From the NCBI RefSeq assembly GCF_025665335.1, contig NZ_CP106869.1, positions 1,142,501-1,206,500 on the forward strand: a stretch of 64,000 bases of DNA, in the 5' to 3' direction. The notes under the pieces are model-generated. The model saw only the letters and a program-made list of their open reading frames with translations. It was not told where the DNA came from and searched no databases. Made by a program: the position numbers and the translations under genes. This DNA comes from Xanthomonas sp. AM6. Lineage in GTDB: Bacteria > Pseudomonadota > Gammaproteobacteria > Xanthomonadales > Xanthomonadaceae. Position 1 is the stretch's first letter, and each line of letters opens with the position of its first letter. Below, piece after piece: positions 26,946-35,644 of the stretch.

Positions 26946-28055
26946 ATGCCCACACCGCACGCTTCCGCCGACACCGCCTCCGTTCCGCGCCGCCGCGTCA
27001 TCCTCGAAGACGACATCGATGGCTTCACCCCCGCGCAGCTGCTGTTGCTGCAGTCGCCCGAGGTCGAGGTGCTCGGCATCTCGGTGGTCAGCGGCAACAT
27101 CTGGCGCGACGAAGCGCTGGCGCATACGCGCCGGTTGCTGGAAATCGCCGGGCGCGGCGAGGTGCCGGTGCTGCCCGGGCCTGTGCATCCGCTGCTCAAC
27201 AGCGAGCTGGCCACCGAACGCTGGGAGACGCTGTACGGCAAGCTGCTGTGGAAGGGCGCGTGGACCCGGCAGTGGGTCGAGCACGACACCGTGCAGAGTG
27301 CGCCGCGCTACCACGCGCACGACGTGGTGCCGGACCTGGCGCTGGGCAATCCGTCGGTGGTGCAGGCTTCGGACGAGCCGGCGGCGCTGTTCATGCTGCG
27401 CAAGGTGCGCGAGTTTCCCGGCGAGGTCAGCATCGTCGCCACCGGCCCGCTGACCAACCTGGCGCTGGCGCAGCGGCTGGACCCGCAGTTCGCGTCGCTG
27501 GCCAAGGAACTGGTGTACATGGGCGGCAGCCTCAATCCGCGGCAGCGGCGCGACAGCGTGTCGGCGCGGCAGTTCGCGCGCGAGTTCGTCAATTCGCCGC
27601 GGCGCGAATTCAACATCCGCTGGGATCCGGAAGCGGCGAGCATCGTGATGCGTTCGCCGTGGCGCAGGATGGTGATGGTGCCGGTGGACCCGTCGACCGC
27701 GACCGAGCTGAGCCCGCAGCTGCTGGCGCGGATGAGCGCCGCCGACACGCCGATCGGCCATGCGCTGCGCCGGCGCGAGCCGGGCTTCCCGCTGTGGGAC
27801 GAGCTGGCCACCGCATTGTGGCTGCGTCCGGAACTGGCCACCGTCACCGAGACGCTGTACGTGGATACCAACACCGAGTTCGGCGCCGGCTACGGCGACA
27901 TCCTGTCGTGGGCGCCGGGCTACCAGCCCGGCCTGGGCGAACAGGCGCAGCAGGTGGTGCGCGAGGTCGACGTGGACGCGATCGAACGCCTGCTGGTGGA
28001 GCGGCTGACCGCGCCGCAGCCGCCGGCGCTGGGCGTGCCGCTGCCGGGCTGCTGA
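26946..28055 (+). CDS. Nucleoside hydrolase-like protein with altered metal site
   Basis: 369 residues of the inosine/uridine-preferring nucleoside hydrolase superfamily. Family landmarks are VLGISVVSGN, VATGPLTNLAL, LVYMGGS, REFNIRWDPEAASIV and LWDELATALWL. The N-terminal calcium motif, normally DxDxGxDDA, reads LEDDIDGFTPAQ here (residues 20-31), so the paired aspartates are missing. The usual enzyme splits ribonucleosides into base and ribose; this protein may bind a different ligand or use a rearranged site. No signal peptide. A TPR protein follows after 122 bp. Other degenerate members of the superfamily exist, so this may be a subfamily trait. Confidence 0.85.
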   Translation: MPTPHASADTASVPRRRVILEDDIDGFTPAQLLLLQSPEVEVLGISVVSGNIWRDEALAHTRRLLEIAGRGEVPVLPGPVHPLLNSELATERWETLYGKLLWKGAWTRQWVEHDTVQSAPRYHAHDVVPDLALGNPSVVQASDEPAALFMLRKVREFPGEVSIVATGPLTNLALAQRLDPQFASLAKELVYMGGSLNPRQRRDSVSARQFAREFVNSPRREFNIRWDPEAASIVMRSPWRRMVMVPVDPSTATELSPQLLARMSAADTPIGHALRRREPGFPLWDELATALWLRPELATVTETLYVDTNTEFGAGYGDILSWAPGYQPGLGEQAQQVVREVDVDAIERLLVERLTAPQPPALGVPLPGC

Positions 28056-28177
28056 TCCATGCCCATTCCACGGACGCGGCAGCACGGCCTGCGCTGCGGC
28101 GGCAGCGCCCCGTTGCGTGGCCGCGCGCGATCGCGGCAGGCGTGCTTCGCCGTGCCGCCGCGTGCGCGGAGCGGTCG

Positions 28178-28564
28178 ATGACGGTGGACGTGCGCAGCGC
28201 AAGCCTGGCCCGCGCCAGGGCGCTGGCGCAGGCGGCGATGCGCGATCCGGACCGTTGCGACGCCAGCCTGGCCGATGCCGAGGCGCTGCTGGTGATCGCG
28301 GCCGGCCCGGCCCGCGACCACGTGGACGCGCTCACCTGCCTGGGTGCGGTGCTGTGCGACCAGGCGAAATACCGCGAGGCGGTCGGCGTGCTGCAGCGCG
28401 CCGCGCGCCTGCGCTCGGACGACCGCAATACCTACTTCAATCTCGGCGTCGCGCTGCTCCACTGCGGCAAGCGGCGCCAGGCCATGGCGTGCTTCCGCCG
28501 GGCGGCGCCGCTGCGCGCATCGCCCTGCACCTGGGAGGCCTACTTCGATCCGCAGGCGCAGTGA
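28178..28564 (+). CDS. Small TPR-like protein
   Basis: 128 residues, all helical. Segments DHVDALTCLGAVLCDQAKYR, then EAVGVLQRAARLR, and NTYFNLGVALLHCGKRRQAM, then ACFRRAA, are two tetratricopeptide repeats (about residues 45-110), with a degenerate one before. TPRs bind other proteins, so a scaffold role is expected; the partner is unknown. It follows the nucleoside hydrolase on the same strand with no strong ribosome binding site, and may be co-transcribed. The N-terminal boundary is uncertain. Confidence 0.65.
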   Translation: MTVDVRSASLARARALAQAAMRDPDRCDASLADAEALLVIAAGPARDHVDALTCLGAVLCDQAKYREAVGVLQRAARLRSDDRNTYFNLGVALLHCGKRRQAMACFRRAAPLRASPCTWEAYFDPQAQ

Positions 28565-28630
28565 CGCGGCCGACCCGGGGGGCGCCGCCGCAAGGCCGAG
28601 CGCCAGGCGCGGCCGTGCCGCCGGCCCGCG

Positions 28631-29590
28631 TTACGGCAAACCGGCCAGCCAGTCGTCGTCGGAGCCTTCGTTGATGTCGGCGAACAGCGGCGTGGAGAAG
28701 TAGCGCTCGCCGGTGTCGGGCAGCATCGCCAGGATCACCGAGCCGGGCGCGGCGGTCTCGGCCACGCGCAGCGCGGTGGCGACGGTGGCGCCGCCGGAGA
28801 TGCCGGTGAAGATGCCTTCCTCGGCGGCGAGGCGGCGCGACACGGCGATGGCATCGCCGTCCTCCACGCTCAGCACCTCGTCGTAGACCTCGCGGTTGAG
28901 CACTTCCGGCACGAAGTCCGGGGTCCAGCCCTGGATCTTGTGCGGCTTCCATTCCTGGCCCTGCAGCAGCGCGGCGCCGGCCGGCTCGGTGGCGGTGATG
29001 CGCACCTCCGGGCGGGCCACGCGCAACACTTCGCCGACACCGGTGAGGGTGCCGCCGGTGCCCCAGCCGCTGACGAAATGGTCCAGCCGGCGGCCGGCGA
29101 AATCGCGCAGGATCTCCGCGGCGGTGGTGCTACGGTGGTAGGCCGGGTTGGCCGGGTTGGCGAACTGGCGGGCCAGGAACCAGCCGTGCTGCTGGGCCAG
29201 TTCCTCGGCCTTGCGCACCATGCCGCTGCCGCGCTCGGCGGCCGGGGTCAGGATCACCTTGGCGCCGAACGCGCGCATCAGCTTGCGCCGCTCGATCGAG
29301 AACGTCTCCACCATCGTCGCCACGAACTTGTAGCCGCGCGCGGCGGCGACCATCGCCAGGGCCACGCCGGTGTTGCCGGAGGTGGCCTCGACGATGGTGT
29401 CGCCGGGCTTGAGCAGGCCCTTGGCCTCGGCGTCGAGCACGATCGCCAGCGCCAGGCGGTCCTTGACCGAGCCGCCGGGATTGAACGCCTCGACCTTGAC
29501 GTACAGGCTCACGTGCTCGGGCGGCAGGCGGTGCAGCTTGACGATCGGGGTGTGGCCGATGGTGTCGAGGATGTTGTCGTAGATGGCCAT
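28631..29590 (-). CDS. cysK: Cysteine synthase A (O-acetylserine sulfhydrylase)
   Basis: PLP enzyme that joins sulfide and O-acetylserine to make cysteine. 319 residues. The PLP Lys43 lies in FNPGGSVKDR, the substrate loop is EATSGNTGVAL, the phosphate-binding loop is GWGTGGTLTGVGE, and EEGIFTGISGGA is at the C-terminal side. It follows cysG on the minus strand after 29 bp, so cysG-cysK form one unit facing cysB. CysB activates the cysteine regulon in other proteobacteria. Confidence 0.97.
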   Translation of the reverse strand: MAIYDNILDTIGHTPIVKLHRLPPEHVSLYVKVEAFNPGGSVKDRLALAIVLDAEAKGLLKPGDTIVEATSGNTGVALAMVAAARGYKFVATMVETFSIERRKLMRAFGAKVILTPAAERGSGMVRKAEELAQQHGWFLARQFANPANPAYHRSTTAAEILRDFAGRRLDHFVSGWGTGGTLTGVGEVLRVARPEVRITATEPAGAALLQGQEWKPHKIQGWTPDFVPEVLNREVYDEVLSVEDGDAIAVSRRLAAEEGIFTGISGGATVATALRVAETAAPGSVILAMLPDTGERYFSTPLFADINEGSDDDWLAGLP

Positions 29591-29619
29591 GCGCAGGGTC
29601 TCCGGAAGGGGGATGCGGG

Positions 29620-30837
29620 TCAGGCGGCGTGGGCCAGGGTAGGCGCGGCCGGCTTCGGGGAAGGTGAGGGTGGTGGCGTCAGCGGCGCGGCGCCGAACCA
29701 GTGCAGCGTGCTCGCCAGCGCGGCCACTTCGCCCAGGATCAGCAGCGCCGGCGAACGCACCTGGTGCGCGCGGGCGGTGTCGGGCAGGTCGGCGAGGGTG
29801 CCGGTGACCACGCGCTGTTCGGGGCGCGAGCCGTTTTCGACCAGGGCGAACGGCGTGGTCGGCGCGCGTCCGGCCAGCAGCAGGCGCTCGCGCACCGTGT
29901 CCAGCCCGGCCACGCCCATGTACACCGCCAGGGTCTGCCGCGCCTGCGCCAGCGCCGCCCAGTCCAGCGTGTCGAACGAATCCTTGCAGTGCGCGGTGGC
30001 CAGGCGCAGCGACTGCGCGTGGTCGCGGTGGGTCAGCGGGATGCCGGCATAGGCCGCGCAGGCCAGCGCCGCGGTGATGCCCGGCACCACCGCGTAGGGC
30101 ACGCCGTGCGCGCGCAGGCATTCCAGTTCCTCGCCGCCGCGGCCGAACACGAACGGGTCGCCGCCCTTCAGCCGCACCACGCGGCGGCCACGCCGCGCAT
30201 GCTCCAGCATCAGCGCGTGGATCTGCTCCTGGCGCACGCTGTGGCCGCTGGCCGACTTGCCGACTTCGATCCGCTCGGCCGTGCCCGGCAGCAGGTCCAG
30301 GATCGCGGCGCTGACCAAGCGGTCGTACAGGACCACGTCGGCGTTGCGCAACGCGTGCAGCGCGTTGAGCGTCAGCAGGCCGGGATCGCCGGGGCCGGCG
30401 CCGACCAGGGTCACCGTGCCGGGGCGGAGCGGGGAAGCCTGCGGCGGCGTGGCGGGCGGGCCGATGCGGTCGCCGGCGGCATCGGCCGACGTGGGGGCGG
30501 CGAGCGGATCGGCGGCGCCAGGCGCGACCTGCGCCAGCACCCGCCGCGCGGCGGCCGCCTGCAGCGCCTGCCGGTTCAGCGCGGACTCGTCGCTGGCGGC
30601 GACCAGGTACCACGCCGCGTCCAGCCAGGCGGCATCGAAACGGCCCCGCAGCCACTGGATGCGCCCGGCGTCGGCCCAGGCCTGCAGCGCCGGGCTCAGC
30701 GCCGGCGCGCCCAGCCGCGGCGCGGCGCCGGCGGCGAGCAGCGCCTGCACCTGGCGCTCGGCGGCGGCACCGCCGCCGACCACCAGCACGGGCCGCTCGC
30801 GCAGGTCCGGATACAACGCAATCGGGGCAGGGCTCAC
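29620..30837 (-). CDS. cysG: CysG-like siroheme synthase lacking the central dehydrogenase/ferrochelatase region
   Basis: 405 residues from a GTG at 30837. An ATG at 30912 is an alternative, but it would put the GGCTTAT motif inside the gene. Residues 12-100 match the NAD-binding part of CysG ([20 protein letters not shown]). The sequence then jumps through a Pro/Ala-rich linker (about 101-138) into a complete SAM-dependent uroporphyrinogen III methyltransferase domain ([53 protein letters not shown]). In E. coli CysG (457 residues) the missing stretch holds Asp104 and Ser128, needed to turn precorrin-2 into siroheme, so only the methyltransferase step seems possible here. Neighbours are cysK downstream and cysB divergent. 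Confidence 0.85.
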   Translation of the reverse strand: MSPAPIALYPDLRERPVLVVGGGAAAERQVQALLAAGAAPRLGAPALSPALQAWADAGRIQWLRGRFDAAWLDAAWYLVAASDESALNRQALQAAAARRVLAQVAPGAADPLAAPTSADAAGDRIGPPATPPQASPLRPGTVTLVGAGPGDPGLLTLNALHALRNADVVLYDRLVSAAILDLLPGTAERIEVGKSASGHSVRQEQIHALMLEHARRGRRVVRLKGGDPFVFGRGGEELECLRAHGVPYAVVPGITAALACAAYAGIPLTHRDHAQSLRLATAHCKDSFDTLDWAALAQARQTLAVYMGVAGLDTVRERLLLAGRAPTTPFALVENGSRPEQRVVTGTLADLPDTARAHQVRSPALLILGEVAALASTLHWFGAAPLTPPPSPSPKPAAPTLAHAA

Positions 30838-30884
30838 GGCGGGGTCGCAACGCAGAAGGAGGAAGACGCAGCGACCGTAGCGCC

Positions 30885-30938
30885 GGCTTATAGCGCCAGG
30901 AAATGACTTCATGCCTCTACCAGATAGCTTTCGGTTAT
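30885..30938. promoter_or_regulatory. cysG/cysB intergenic motifs shared with the cysJ/cysD promoter
   Basis: GGCTTAT (30885-30891) and GGTTAT (30933-30938) occur between the divergent cysG and cysB genes. The same two words, plus GCGCTTAT, occur at 44705-44731 between cysJ and cysD. Being shared by two cys divergons, they may be CysB contact sites or conserved promoter elements. This is inference. Confidence 0.4.
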
Positions 30939-31007
30939 AAGGTGGGAGGCACATATCCACTACAGTCGTGGCTGCTCCCGCCAGGCGGCGCCTCGCCCTC
31001 GCTCTCG

Positions 31008-31991
31008 ATGACGCTGACCCAACTCCGCTACCTCGTCGCCATCGCCGACGCCGATCTGAACATCACCCTGGCGGCGGCGCGCGTGCATGCGACCCAGCCG
31101 GGGCTGTCCAAGCAGCTCAAGCAGCTGGAGGACGAACTCGGCTTCCTGCTGTTCGTGCGCAAGGGCCGCAGCCTGGAGACGGTGACCCCGGCCGGCCGCG
31201 AAGTGATCGAACGCGCCCGCGCGGTGCTGGCCGAGGCCAACAACATCCGCACCTACGCCGCCAACCAGCGCCGCGAGAGCCAGGGCCAGCTGACCCTGAC
31301 CACCACCCACACCCAGGCGCGCTTCGTGCTGCCGCCGGCGGTGGCGCAGATCAAGCAAGCCTATCCGCAGGTCAGCGTGCACCTGCAGCAGGCCGCCGAG
31401 AGCGCGGCGCTGGACCTGCTCAGCCAGGGCGATGCCGACATCGCCATCGTCAGCACCGCCGGCAGCGAGCCGGGCGCCGGCATCGCGGTGCCGCTGTACC
31501 GCTGGCGGCGGCTGGTGCTGGTGCCGCGCGGGCATGCGCTGGATGTGCCCAAGCGGGTGCCGGACATGGCCGCGCTGGCGGTGCAGCCGCTGATCAGCTA
31601 CGAATCCTCGACCCGCTCCGGCTCCTCGCTGCAGCGCGCCTTCGGCCGGCTCGGGCTGGAGCCGAGCATCGCCCTGACCGCGCTCGACGCCGACCTGATC
31701 AAGACCTACGTGCGCGCCGGCCTGGGCGTCGGCCTGCTCGCGGAGATGGCGGTGCATGCCGGCGACACCGACCTGCGCGCCTGGCCGGCGCCGCCGGAGA
31801 TCCCCGAATGCATCGCCTGGGCTGTGCTGCCGCGCGACCGGGTGCTGCGCGACTACGCGCTGGAACTGGTGCACGTGCTGGCGCCGCAGATCGACACCCG
31901 CGACCTGCGCCGGGTCATGGAAGGCAACCAGGAACCGGACTGGCCGGTCCCGCCGAGCTGGGAAGAACTGACCCAGACCATCACCAGCTGA
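31008..31991 (+). CDS. cysB: CysB-type LysR regulator of sulfur assimilation
   Basis: 327 residues, typical of CysB/Cbl. The N-terminal HTH is [20 protein letters not shown] followed by [20 protein letters not shown]. The effector domain contains [20 protein letters not shown], the conserved 'TTHTQARY' segment that binds N-acetylserine or sulfate in CysB. CysB is normally activated by O-acetylserine or N-acetylserine and switches on cysJIH, cysDN and cysK. It lies divergent to cysG-cysK, and the other cys operons are 9 kb downstream. The ATG at 31008 is the family start. Confidence 0.95.
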   Translation: MTLTQLRYLVAIADADLNITLAAARVHATQPGLSKQLKQLEDELGFLLFVRKGRSLETVTPAGREVIERARAVLAEANNIRTYAANQRRESQGQLTLTTTHTQARFVLPPAVAQIKQAYPQVSVHLQQAAESAALDLLSQGDADIAIVSTAGSEPGAGIAVPLYRWRRLVLVPRGHALDVPKRVPDMAALAVQPLISYESSTRSGSSLQRAFGRLGLEPSIALTALDADLIKTYVRAGLGVGLLAEMAVHAGDTDLRAWPAPPEIPECIAWAVLPRDRVLRDYALELVHVLAPQIDTRDLRRVMEGNQEPDWPVPPSWEELTQTITS

Positions 31992-32345
31992 GCGGCCAAA
32001 CCGCGGCCGTCTCTTCGCGGCGCTCGCCTCGCCGGCCACGGTGGCGGGGGCGCACGCCGCCTCGCCACATCGGTGCCCGACAAGCTGCACCTGATCGCAC
32101 GCAAGACGGCCGGGCGGTGCGTTTCGTCGAACGACACCCCGCTGCCGGCGCCACCGAACGCGCCGCGCGCGACCGTGGCCACGCGCCGCCGCGTTGCCGC
32201 CGCTGGCACCACCCCCTATGATGCCCGCCGGCATGTCGCCGCCGGCCGTTTGCGCCGCCGCGACCGCCGCAACCAAGCAATCGATCAAGGACGAGCGGAG
32301 CGGCGCCGCCAGGCGCGTGTCCGATGCCGGTCACCAGGGGGAAGG
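31992..32345. other. Intergenic region, nothing recognised
   Basis: 354 bp between cysB and the zinc-ribbon gene, both on the plus strand. I see no hairpin with a T-tract and no convincing short gene. The upstream part of the reading frame that enters the next gene is Arg/Ala-rich and looks non-coding. Confidence 0.4.
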
Positions 32346-32891
32346 ATGGCAGCTTGTGCATGTTGTGACGCGACCGTGCTGTTCGGCGGCACGCGGGTCG
32401 GCGATCGGCGCTATTGCAACGCGAACTGCGCGGCACGCGGTCCGCTGCAGGGGGCGCTGCCGCAGGTGCCGCTGCAGGACGCGCACGAGCAGGCGCTGCA
32501 GATCTTCCGCGGGCGCTGCCCGCACTGCGCCGGCCCCGGCCCGGTGGACGTGCATGCCGCGCACACCATCTGGTCGGCGCTGGTGCTGACCTCGTGGCAG
32601 AGCCACCGCGTCTTCGCCTGCCGTGCGTGCGCGACCAGGCGGCAATTGCTGGCCGCGCTGAAATCGCTGTTGCTGGGCTGGTGGGGGTTCCCGTGGGGCG
32701 TGCTCGGCACGCCGATCACGCTGGCGCGCAACGGTTACGCGCTGGCGACCCAGCGCAACCTGCGCGCGCCGTCCGCCGCGCTGGTGCAGCAGGCGCGGGT
32801 GCTGCTCGCCGCGGGTTTGATCGCGCAGGCGCGGGAGGCGCAGGCGCGTGCGCCGCGCCAGCCACCGCCGCTGCCCGCCGCGCATCCCTGA
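32346..32891 (+). CDS. Zinc-ribbon membrane protein of unknown function
   Basis: 181 residues from ATG 32346. Two sets of paired cysteines look like zinc ribbons: CACCDATVLFGG with YCNANCAARG (residues about 4-39), and RCPHCAGPGPVDVHAAHTIW with FACRACATRR (about 57-97). A hydrophobic segment LLLGWWGFPWGVLGTPITLA (about residues 106-125) is followed by a helical tail. I do not recognise the function. Zinc ribbon plus one membrane segment suggests a membrane-bound adaptor. A LURP-one-like gene follows after 72 bp on the same strand. Confidence 0.65.
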   Translation: MAACACCDATVLFGGTRVGDRRYCNANCAARGPLQGALPQVPLQDAHEQALQIFRGRCPHCAGPGPVDVHAAHTIWSALVLTSWQSHRVFACRACATRRQLLAALKSLLLGWWGFPWGVLGTPITLARNGYALATQRNLRAPSAALVQQARVLLAAGLIAQAREAQARAPRQPPPLPAAHP

Positions 32892-32963
32892 GCGCCCGCT
32901 TTTTATCGCCGCGCGCCGTCGGCCACGACGCGCTGCATTCTTTTTCCCAACGCAAGGAAGTCC

Positions 32964-33551
32964 ATGCATCCCGTCCTCCAGCAGAACCTGTTCTTCGTCA
33001 AGGAACAGGTCGGCATGTTCAAGGCCGCCAACAACTACGACGTGTTCGATCCGCAGAGCAACCAGAAGGTGCTCGAATGCCGCGAGCCGAACCTGGGCCT
33101 GTTCACCAAGATCTTCCGTTTCACCGACTACAAGCGGATGACCCCGTTCCAGGTGGAAGTGCGCACCCCCGGCGGGCAGAAGGTGCTGACGGTCAAGCGC
33201 GGGTTCTCGCTGTTCCTGTCCAGGGTCGAGGTGCTGGACGAGCACGATCGCCTGGTCGGGTCCTTCAGCCAGAAGTTCTTCTCCATCGGCGGCAAGTTCG
33301 ACGTGCTCGACGCGCGCGAGAAGCTGGTGTGCACGCTGCGCGGCAAGTGGACCAGCTGGGATTTCCGCTTCGTGCAGGGCGAGCGGGAACTGGCGCGTGT
33401 GTCCAAGAAATGGGCCGGGCTGGGCAAGGAGCTGTTCACCTCCGCCGACAACTACATGCTGGCGATCGAGAGCGCAGTGCCGGCCGAGGACGACGTGCGC
33501 GTGCTGATCATGGCCGCGGTGCTGTGCATCGACATGGTGTTGAAGGAGTAA
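32964..33551 (+). CDS. LURP-one/phospholipid scramblase-like protein
   Basis: 195 residues with the twelve-stranded tubby-like fold of the scramblase/LURP-one superfamily. Visible signs are the strand-rich middle (LTVKRGFSLFLSRVEVLD, LVGSFSQKFFSIGGKFDVLD) and the terminal hydrophobic helix VLIMAAVLCIDMVL, a feature of the family. The N-terminus (LQQNLFFVKEQVGMFKAANN) fits as well. In eukaryotes such proteins bind membranes; the bacterial role is unknown. It follows the zinc-ribbon gene after 72 bp and may be co-transcribed with it. It ends convergent to arsH. Confidence 0.85.
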   Translation: MHPVLQQNLFFVKEQVGMFKAANNYDVFDPQSNQKVLECREPNLGLFTKIFRFTDYKRMTPFQVEVRTPGGQKVLTVKRGFSLFLSRVEVLDEHDRLVGSFSQKFFSIGGKFDVLDAREKLVCTLRGKWTSWDFRFVQGERELARVSKKWAGLGKELFTSADNYMLAIESAVPAEDDVRVLIMAAVLCIDMVLKE

Positions 33552-33696
33552 GCGCGTGCCGCCGCGCGCGCCGCCGTCGGTGCGCGCGGCAGCGTCACTG
33601 CGGTGGGCGAGTGCGATGGCGCCTCGCCATCGAGGCACAGCGTCCCGGCGTTACGGCGATCGCCGCTCCTGCTTTCGAGCTGCCGCGCGCCGCGCC

Positions 33697-34416
33697 TCAG
33701 GCCGGCGCGGCGCCGGACGCCGCCGCCAGCGTGTCGGGCGTGGGCAGGCGTTCGCTGTAGCGATCGACCAGGTGCGGGGCCAAGTCGCGGGTGAGCAGGG
33801 TGAACTTGACCAGCTCTTCCATCACGTCGACCACGCGGTCGTAGTACGCCGACGGCCGCATCCGCCCGGGCGTGTCGAATTCCTGCCAGGCCTTGGCCAC
33901 CGACGACTGGTTGGGGATGGTCAGCATGCGCATCCAGCGGCCGAGCACGCGCATCTGGTTGAGCGCGTTGAACGATTGCGAGCCGCCGGACACCTGCATC
34001 AGTGCCAGGGTCTTGCCCTGGGTGGGGCGGCGCGCGCCCTGGCTGAGCGGAATCCAGTCGATCTGCGCCTTGAGCACGCCGCTCATCGCGCCGTGCCGTT
34101 CCGGCGAGGACCAGACCATGCCTTCACTCCACAGGGTCAGCTCGCGCAGTTCCTGTACCTTGGGATGGGTGTCGGGCACTGCGTCGGGCAGCGGCAGGCC
34201 GGCGGGATCGAAGAGGCGCGTGTCGGCGCCCATCGCCTGCAGCAGCCGCGCCGCTTCCTGCGCCAGCAGCTTGCTGTAGGAACGTTCGCGCAGCGAGCCG
34301 TACAGCAGCAGGATGCGCGGCGGGTGCGCGGCGCGCGCGGCGGTCAGTGCCGCCGGGTCCGGGCGCACGAACGCGGCCGGATCCAGGTTCGGCAGCGCGG
34401 ACAGGTCAACCGACAC
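33697..34416 (-). CDS. arsH: ArsH, NADPH-dependent FMN reductase of arsenic resistance
   Basis: About 239 residues. The flavodoxin-like fold is seen in [20 protein letters not shown], the phosphate loop of ArsH, and in [20 protein letters not shown]. ArsH oxidises trivalent organoarsenicals, such as methylarsenite, to the less toxic pentavalent forms with O2. The start is either GTG 34416 or TTG 34434; both overlap the end of arsC (stop at 34406), so translation is coupled. It is the last gene of arsR-arsC-arsH. It ends 145 bp from the convergent LURP-one-like gene. Confidence 0.93.
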   Translation of the reverse strand: MSVDLSALPNLDPAAFVRPDPAALTAARAAHPPRILLLYGSLRERSYSKLLAQEAARLLQAMGADTRLFDPAGLPLPDAVPDTHPKVQELRELTLWSEGMVWSSPERHGAMSGVLKAQIDWIPLSQGARRPTQGKTLALMQVSGGSQSFNALNQMRVLGRWMRMLTIPNQSSVAKAWQEFDTPGRMRPSAYYDRVVDVMEELVKFTLLTRDLAPHLVDRYSERLPTPDTLAAASGAAPA

Positions 34417-34831
34417 GGCGGCCGTCCGCGTCAATCAGCGGCGCGCCGTCTTCCTTGGCGAAGGCGCCGCGCTGCGGCGACGGCAGGATCTCCAGCACCG
34501 TCTCCGACGGCCGGCACAGGCGCGTGCCCAGCGGGGTGACCACGATCGGGCGGTTGATCAGGATCGGGTGCTGCAGCATCGCGTCCAGCAGCGCGTCGTC
34601 GTCCAGCGCCGGGTCGTCCAGGCCCAGGTCGGCGTAGGGCGTGCCCTTCTGCCGGATCACCTCGCGCAGCGGAATGCCCATCGCCGCGACCAGCGCCTGC
34701 AAGGTGGCGCGGTCCGGCGGGGTCTTCAGGTATTCGACCACGGTCGGTTCGACGCCGCTGTTGCGGATCAGTCCCAGGACGTTGCGCGAAGTGCCGCAGG
34801 CAGGGTTGTGGTAGATCGTGATCGTGCTCAT
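34406..34831 (-). CDS. arsC: Arsenate reductase, glutaredoxin-coupled type
   Basis: Reduces arsenate to arsenite with glutathione and glutaredoxin. 141 residues, the length of plasmid R773 ArsC. Catalytic Cys12 lies in [10 protein letters not shown], and the three conserved arginines of the active site can be placed in LINRPIVV and [10 protein letters not shown]. It overlaps arsR by four bases (ATGA) and arsH by 11 or more bases, so the operon is tightly coupled. Its product, arsenite, would normally be pumped out by ArsB or Acr3, which is not present next to it. Confidence 0.96.
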   Translation of the reverse strand: MSTITIYHNPACGTSRNVLGLIRNSGVEPTVVEYLKTPPDRATLQALVAAMGIPLREVIRQKGTPYADLGLDDPALDDDALLDAMLQHPILINRPIVVTPLGTRLCRPSETVLEILPSPQRGAFAKEDGAPLIDADGRRVG

Positions 34832-35193
34832 CGGGGCTCGGTACGGTGGGAAGAGGGGCGTGACGGCCGGCGCGTGGCCGGGATGGCGTCGGGGAGGGCG
34901 GTGCAGGCGCCGTTGCCGCAGCAGTTCTCGGTCAGGAACCCGATCAGCGCGTACATGCGCGCATAGTCGGCGCGCAGCCGGATCACCCGGCCCTGGCGTT
35001 CGTCGCCGATCAGCCCGGCGCCGCGCAACACGTGCAGGTGCGCGGTCAGCGTGGCCGGGGCCAGCCCCAGCGCGGCGCGCAGCTCGCCCACCGCCATCCC
35101 GTCCGGGCCGGCCTGGACCAGGGCGCGGTAGGCGGCCAGGCGATGTACGTGGGCCAGGGCGCGCAAGGCGGAAACGGTGCTGTCGGTGTCCAT
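34828..35193 (-). CDS. arsR: ArsR-family arsenic-responsive repressor
   Basis: 121 residues from ATG 35193. The winged HTH lies at about residues 33-75 (VGELRAALGLAPATLTAHLH, then VLRGAGLIG). The usual ELCVCDL metal site in the recognition helix is absent. Instead Cys91, Cys92 and Cys97 sit in the C-terminal ENCCGNGAC, close to the Cys95/96/102 arsenite site of the Acidithiobacillus ferrooxidans ArsR. The repressor would release the operon when arsenite binds. A dyad just upstream of the start is a likely operator. A start further upstream is possible but would add unconserved residues. Confidence 0.93.
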   Translation of the reverse strand: MDTDSTVSALRALAHVHRLAAYRALVQAGPDGMAVGELRAALGLAPATLTAHLHVLRGAGLIGDERQGRVIRLRADYARMYALIGFLTENCCGNGACTALPDAIPATRRPSRPSSHRTEPR

Positions 35194-35644
35194 ACTTCGA
35201 TAATTCCAGAAATGACGAAATGAGGCAAGCCGGGCGGCCGGCATCGGCGGACGCGGGCGTTGCCGGTCGGGCTGGGCGGACGCCTGCGCGACCAGTGCAG
35301 GGCAGGTCGCGCAGCGGCAGGATGCCGGGGTTGCGAGGCGACGCAGAACTTGCGCGGCGGCGGTCCGCGAACAGCAGCTATGCCGGGGGCGGACTCAACG
35401 GCTGGGTGGCGCCAGCGAGCGGCGACCAACTGCACGTCGCCCCTCTGCGACGGACCGTGATCCGGTCGCGGAACCGCTTCGTCGCAGGCCGGCCCCTGCG
35501 CCTCACCGATCCGCTGCGTCCCATGCCGGAAGCCGCGCTGCACAGCTACGCCGCGGACGTCGTACCGCCGCCTCCGCTCCGCTGGGCCCGCATGCGCGGT
35601 TATGTCGCGTTGGCATTGCACCAGTGGCCGACTAGACTGCCGCG
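35194..35644. other. Intergenic region between ars operon and the TonB unit
   Basis: 451 bp between divergent genes (arsR and the DUF2946 gene). Apart from the arsR operator near 35196-35219, I see no gene with credible codon use or start and no obvious RNA element. Confidence 0.4.
35196..35219. promoter_or_regulatory. Candidate ArsR operator
   Basis: TTCGATAATT (35196-35205) and AAATGACGAA (35210-35219) form an imperfect dyad (7 of 10 pairs) around CCAG, only 3 bp ahead of the arsR ATG. On the minus strand GAATTAT can serve as a -10 element, leaving almost no leader, so the mRNA may be leaderless. The evidence is position and symmetry only. Confidence 0.45.
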
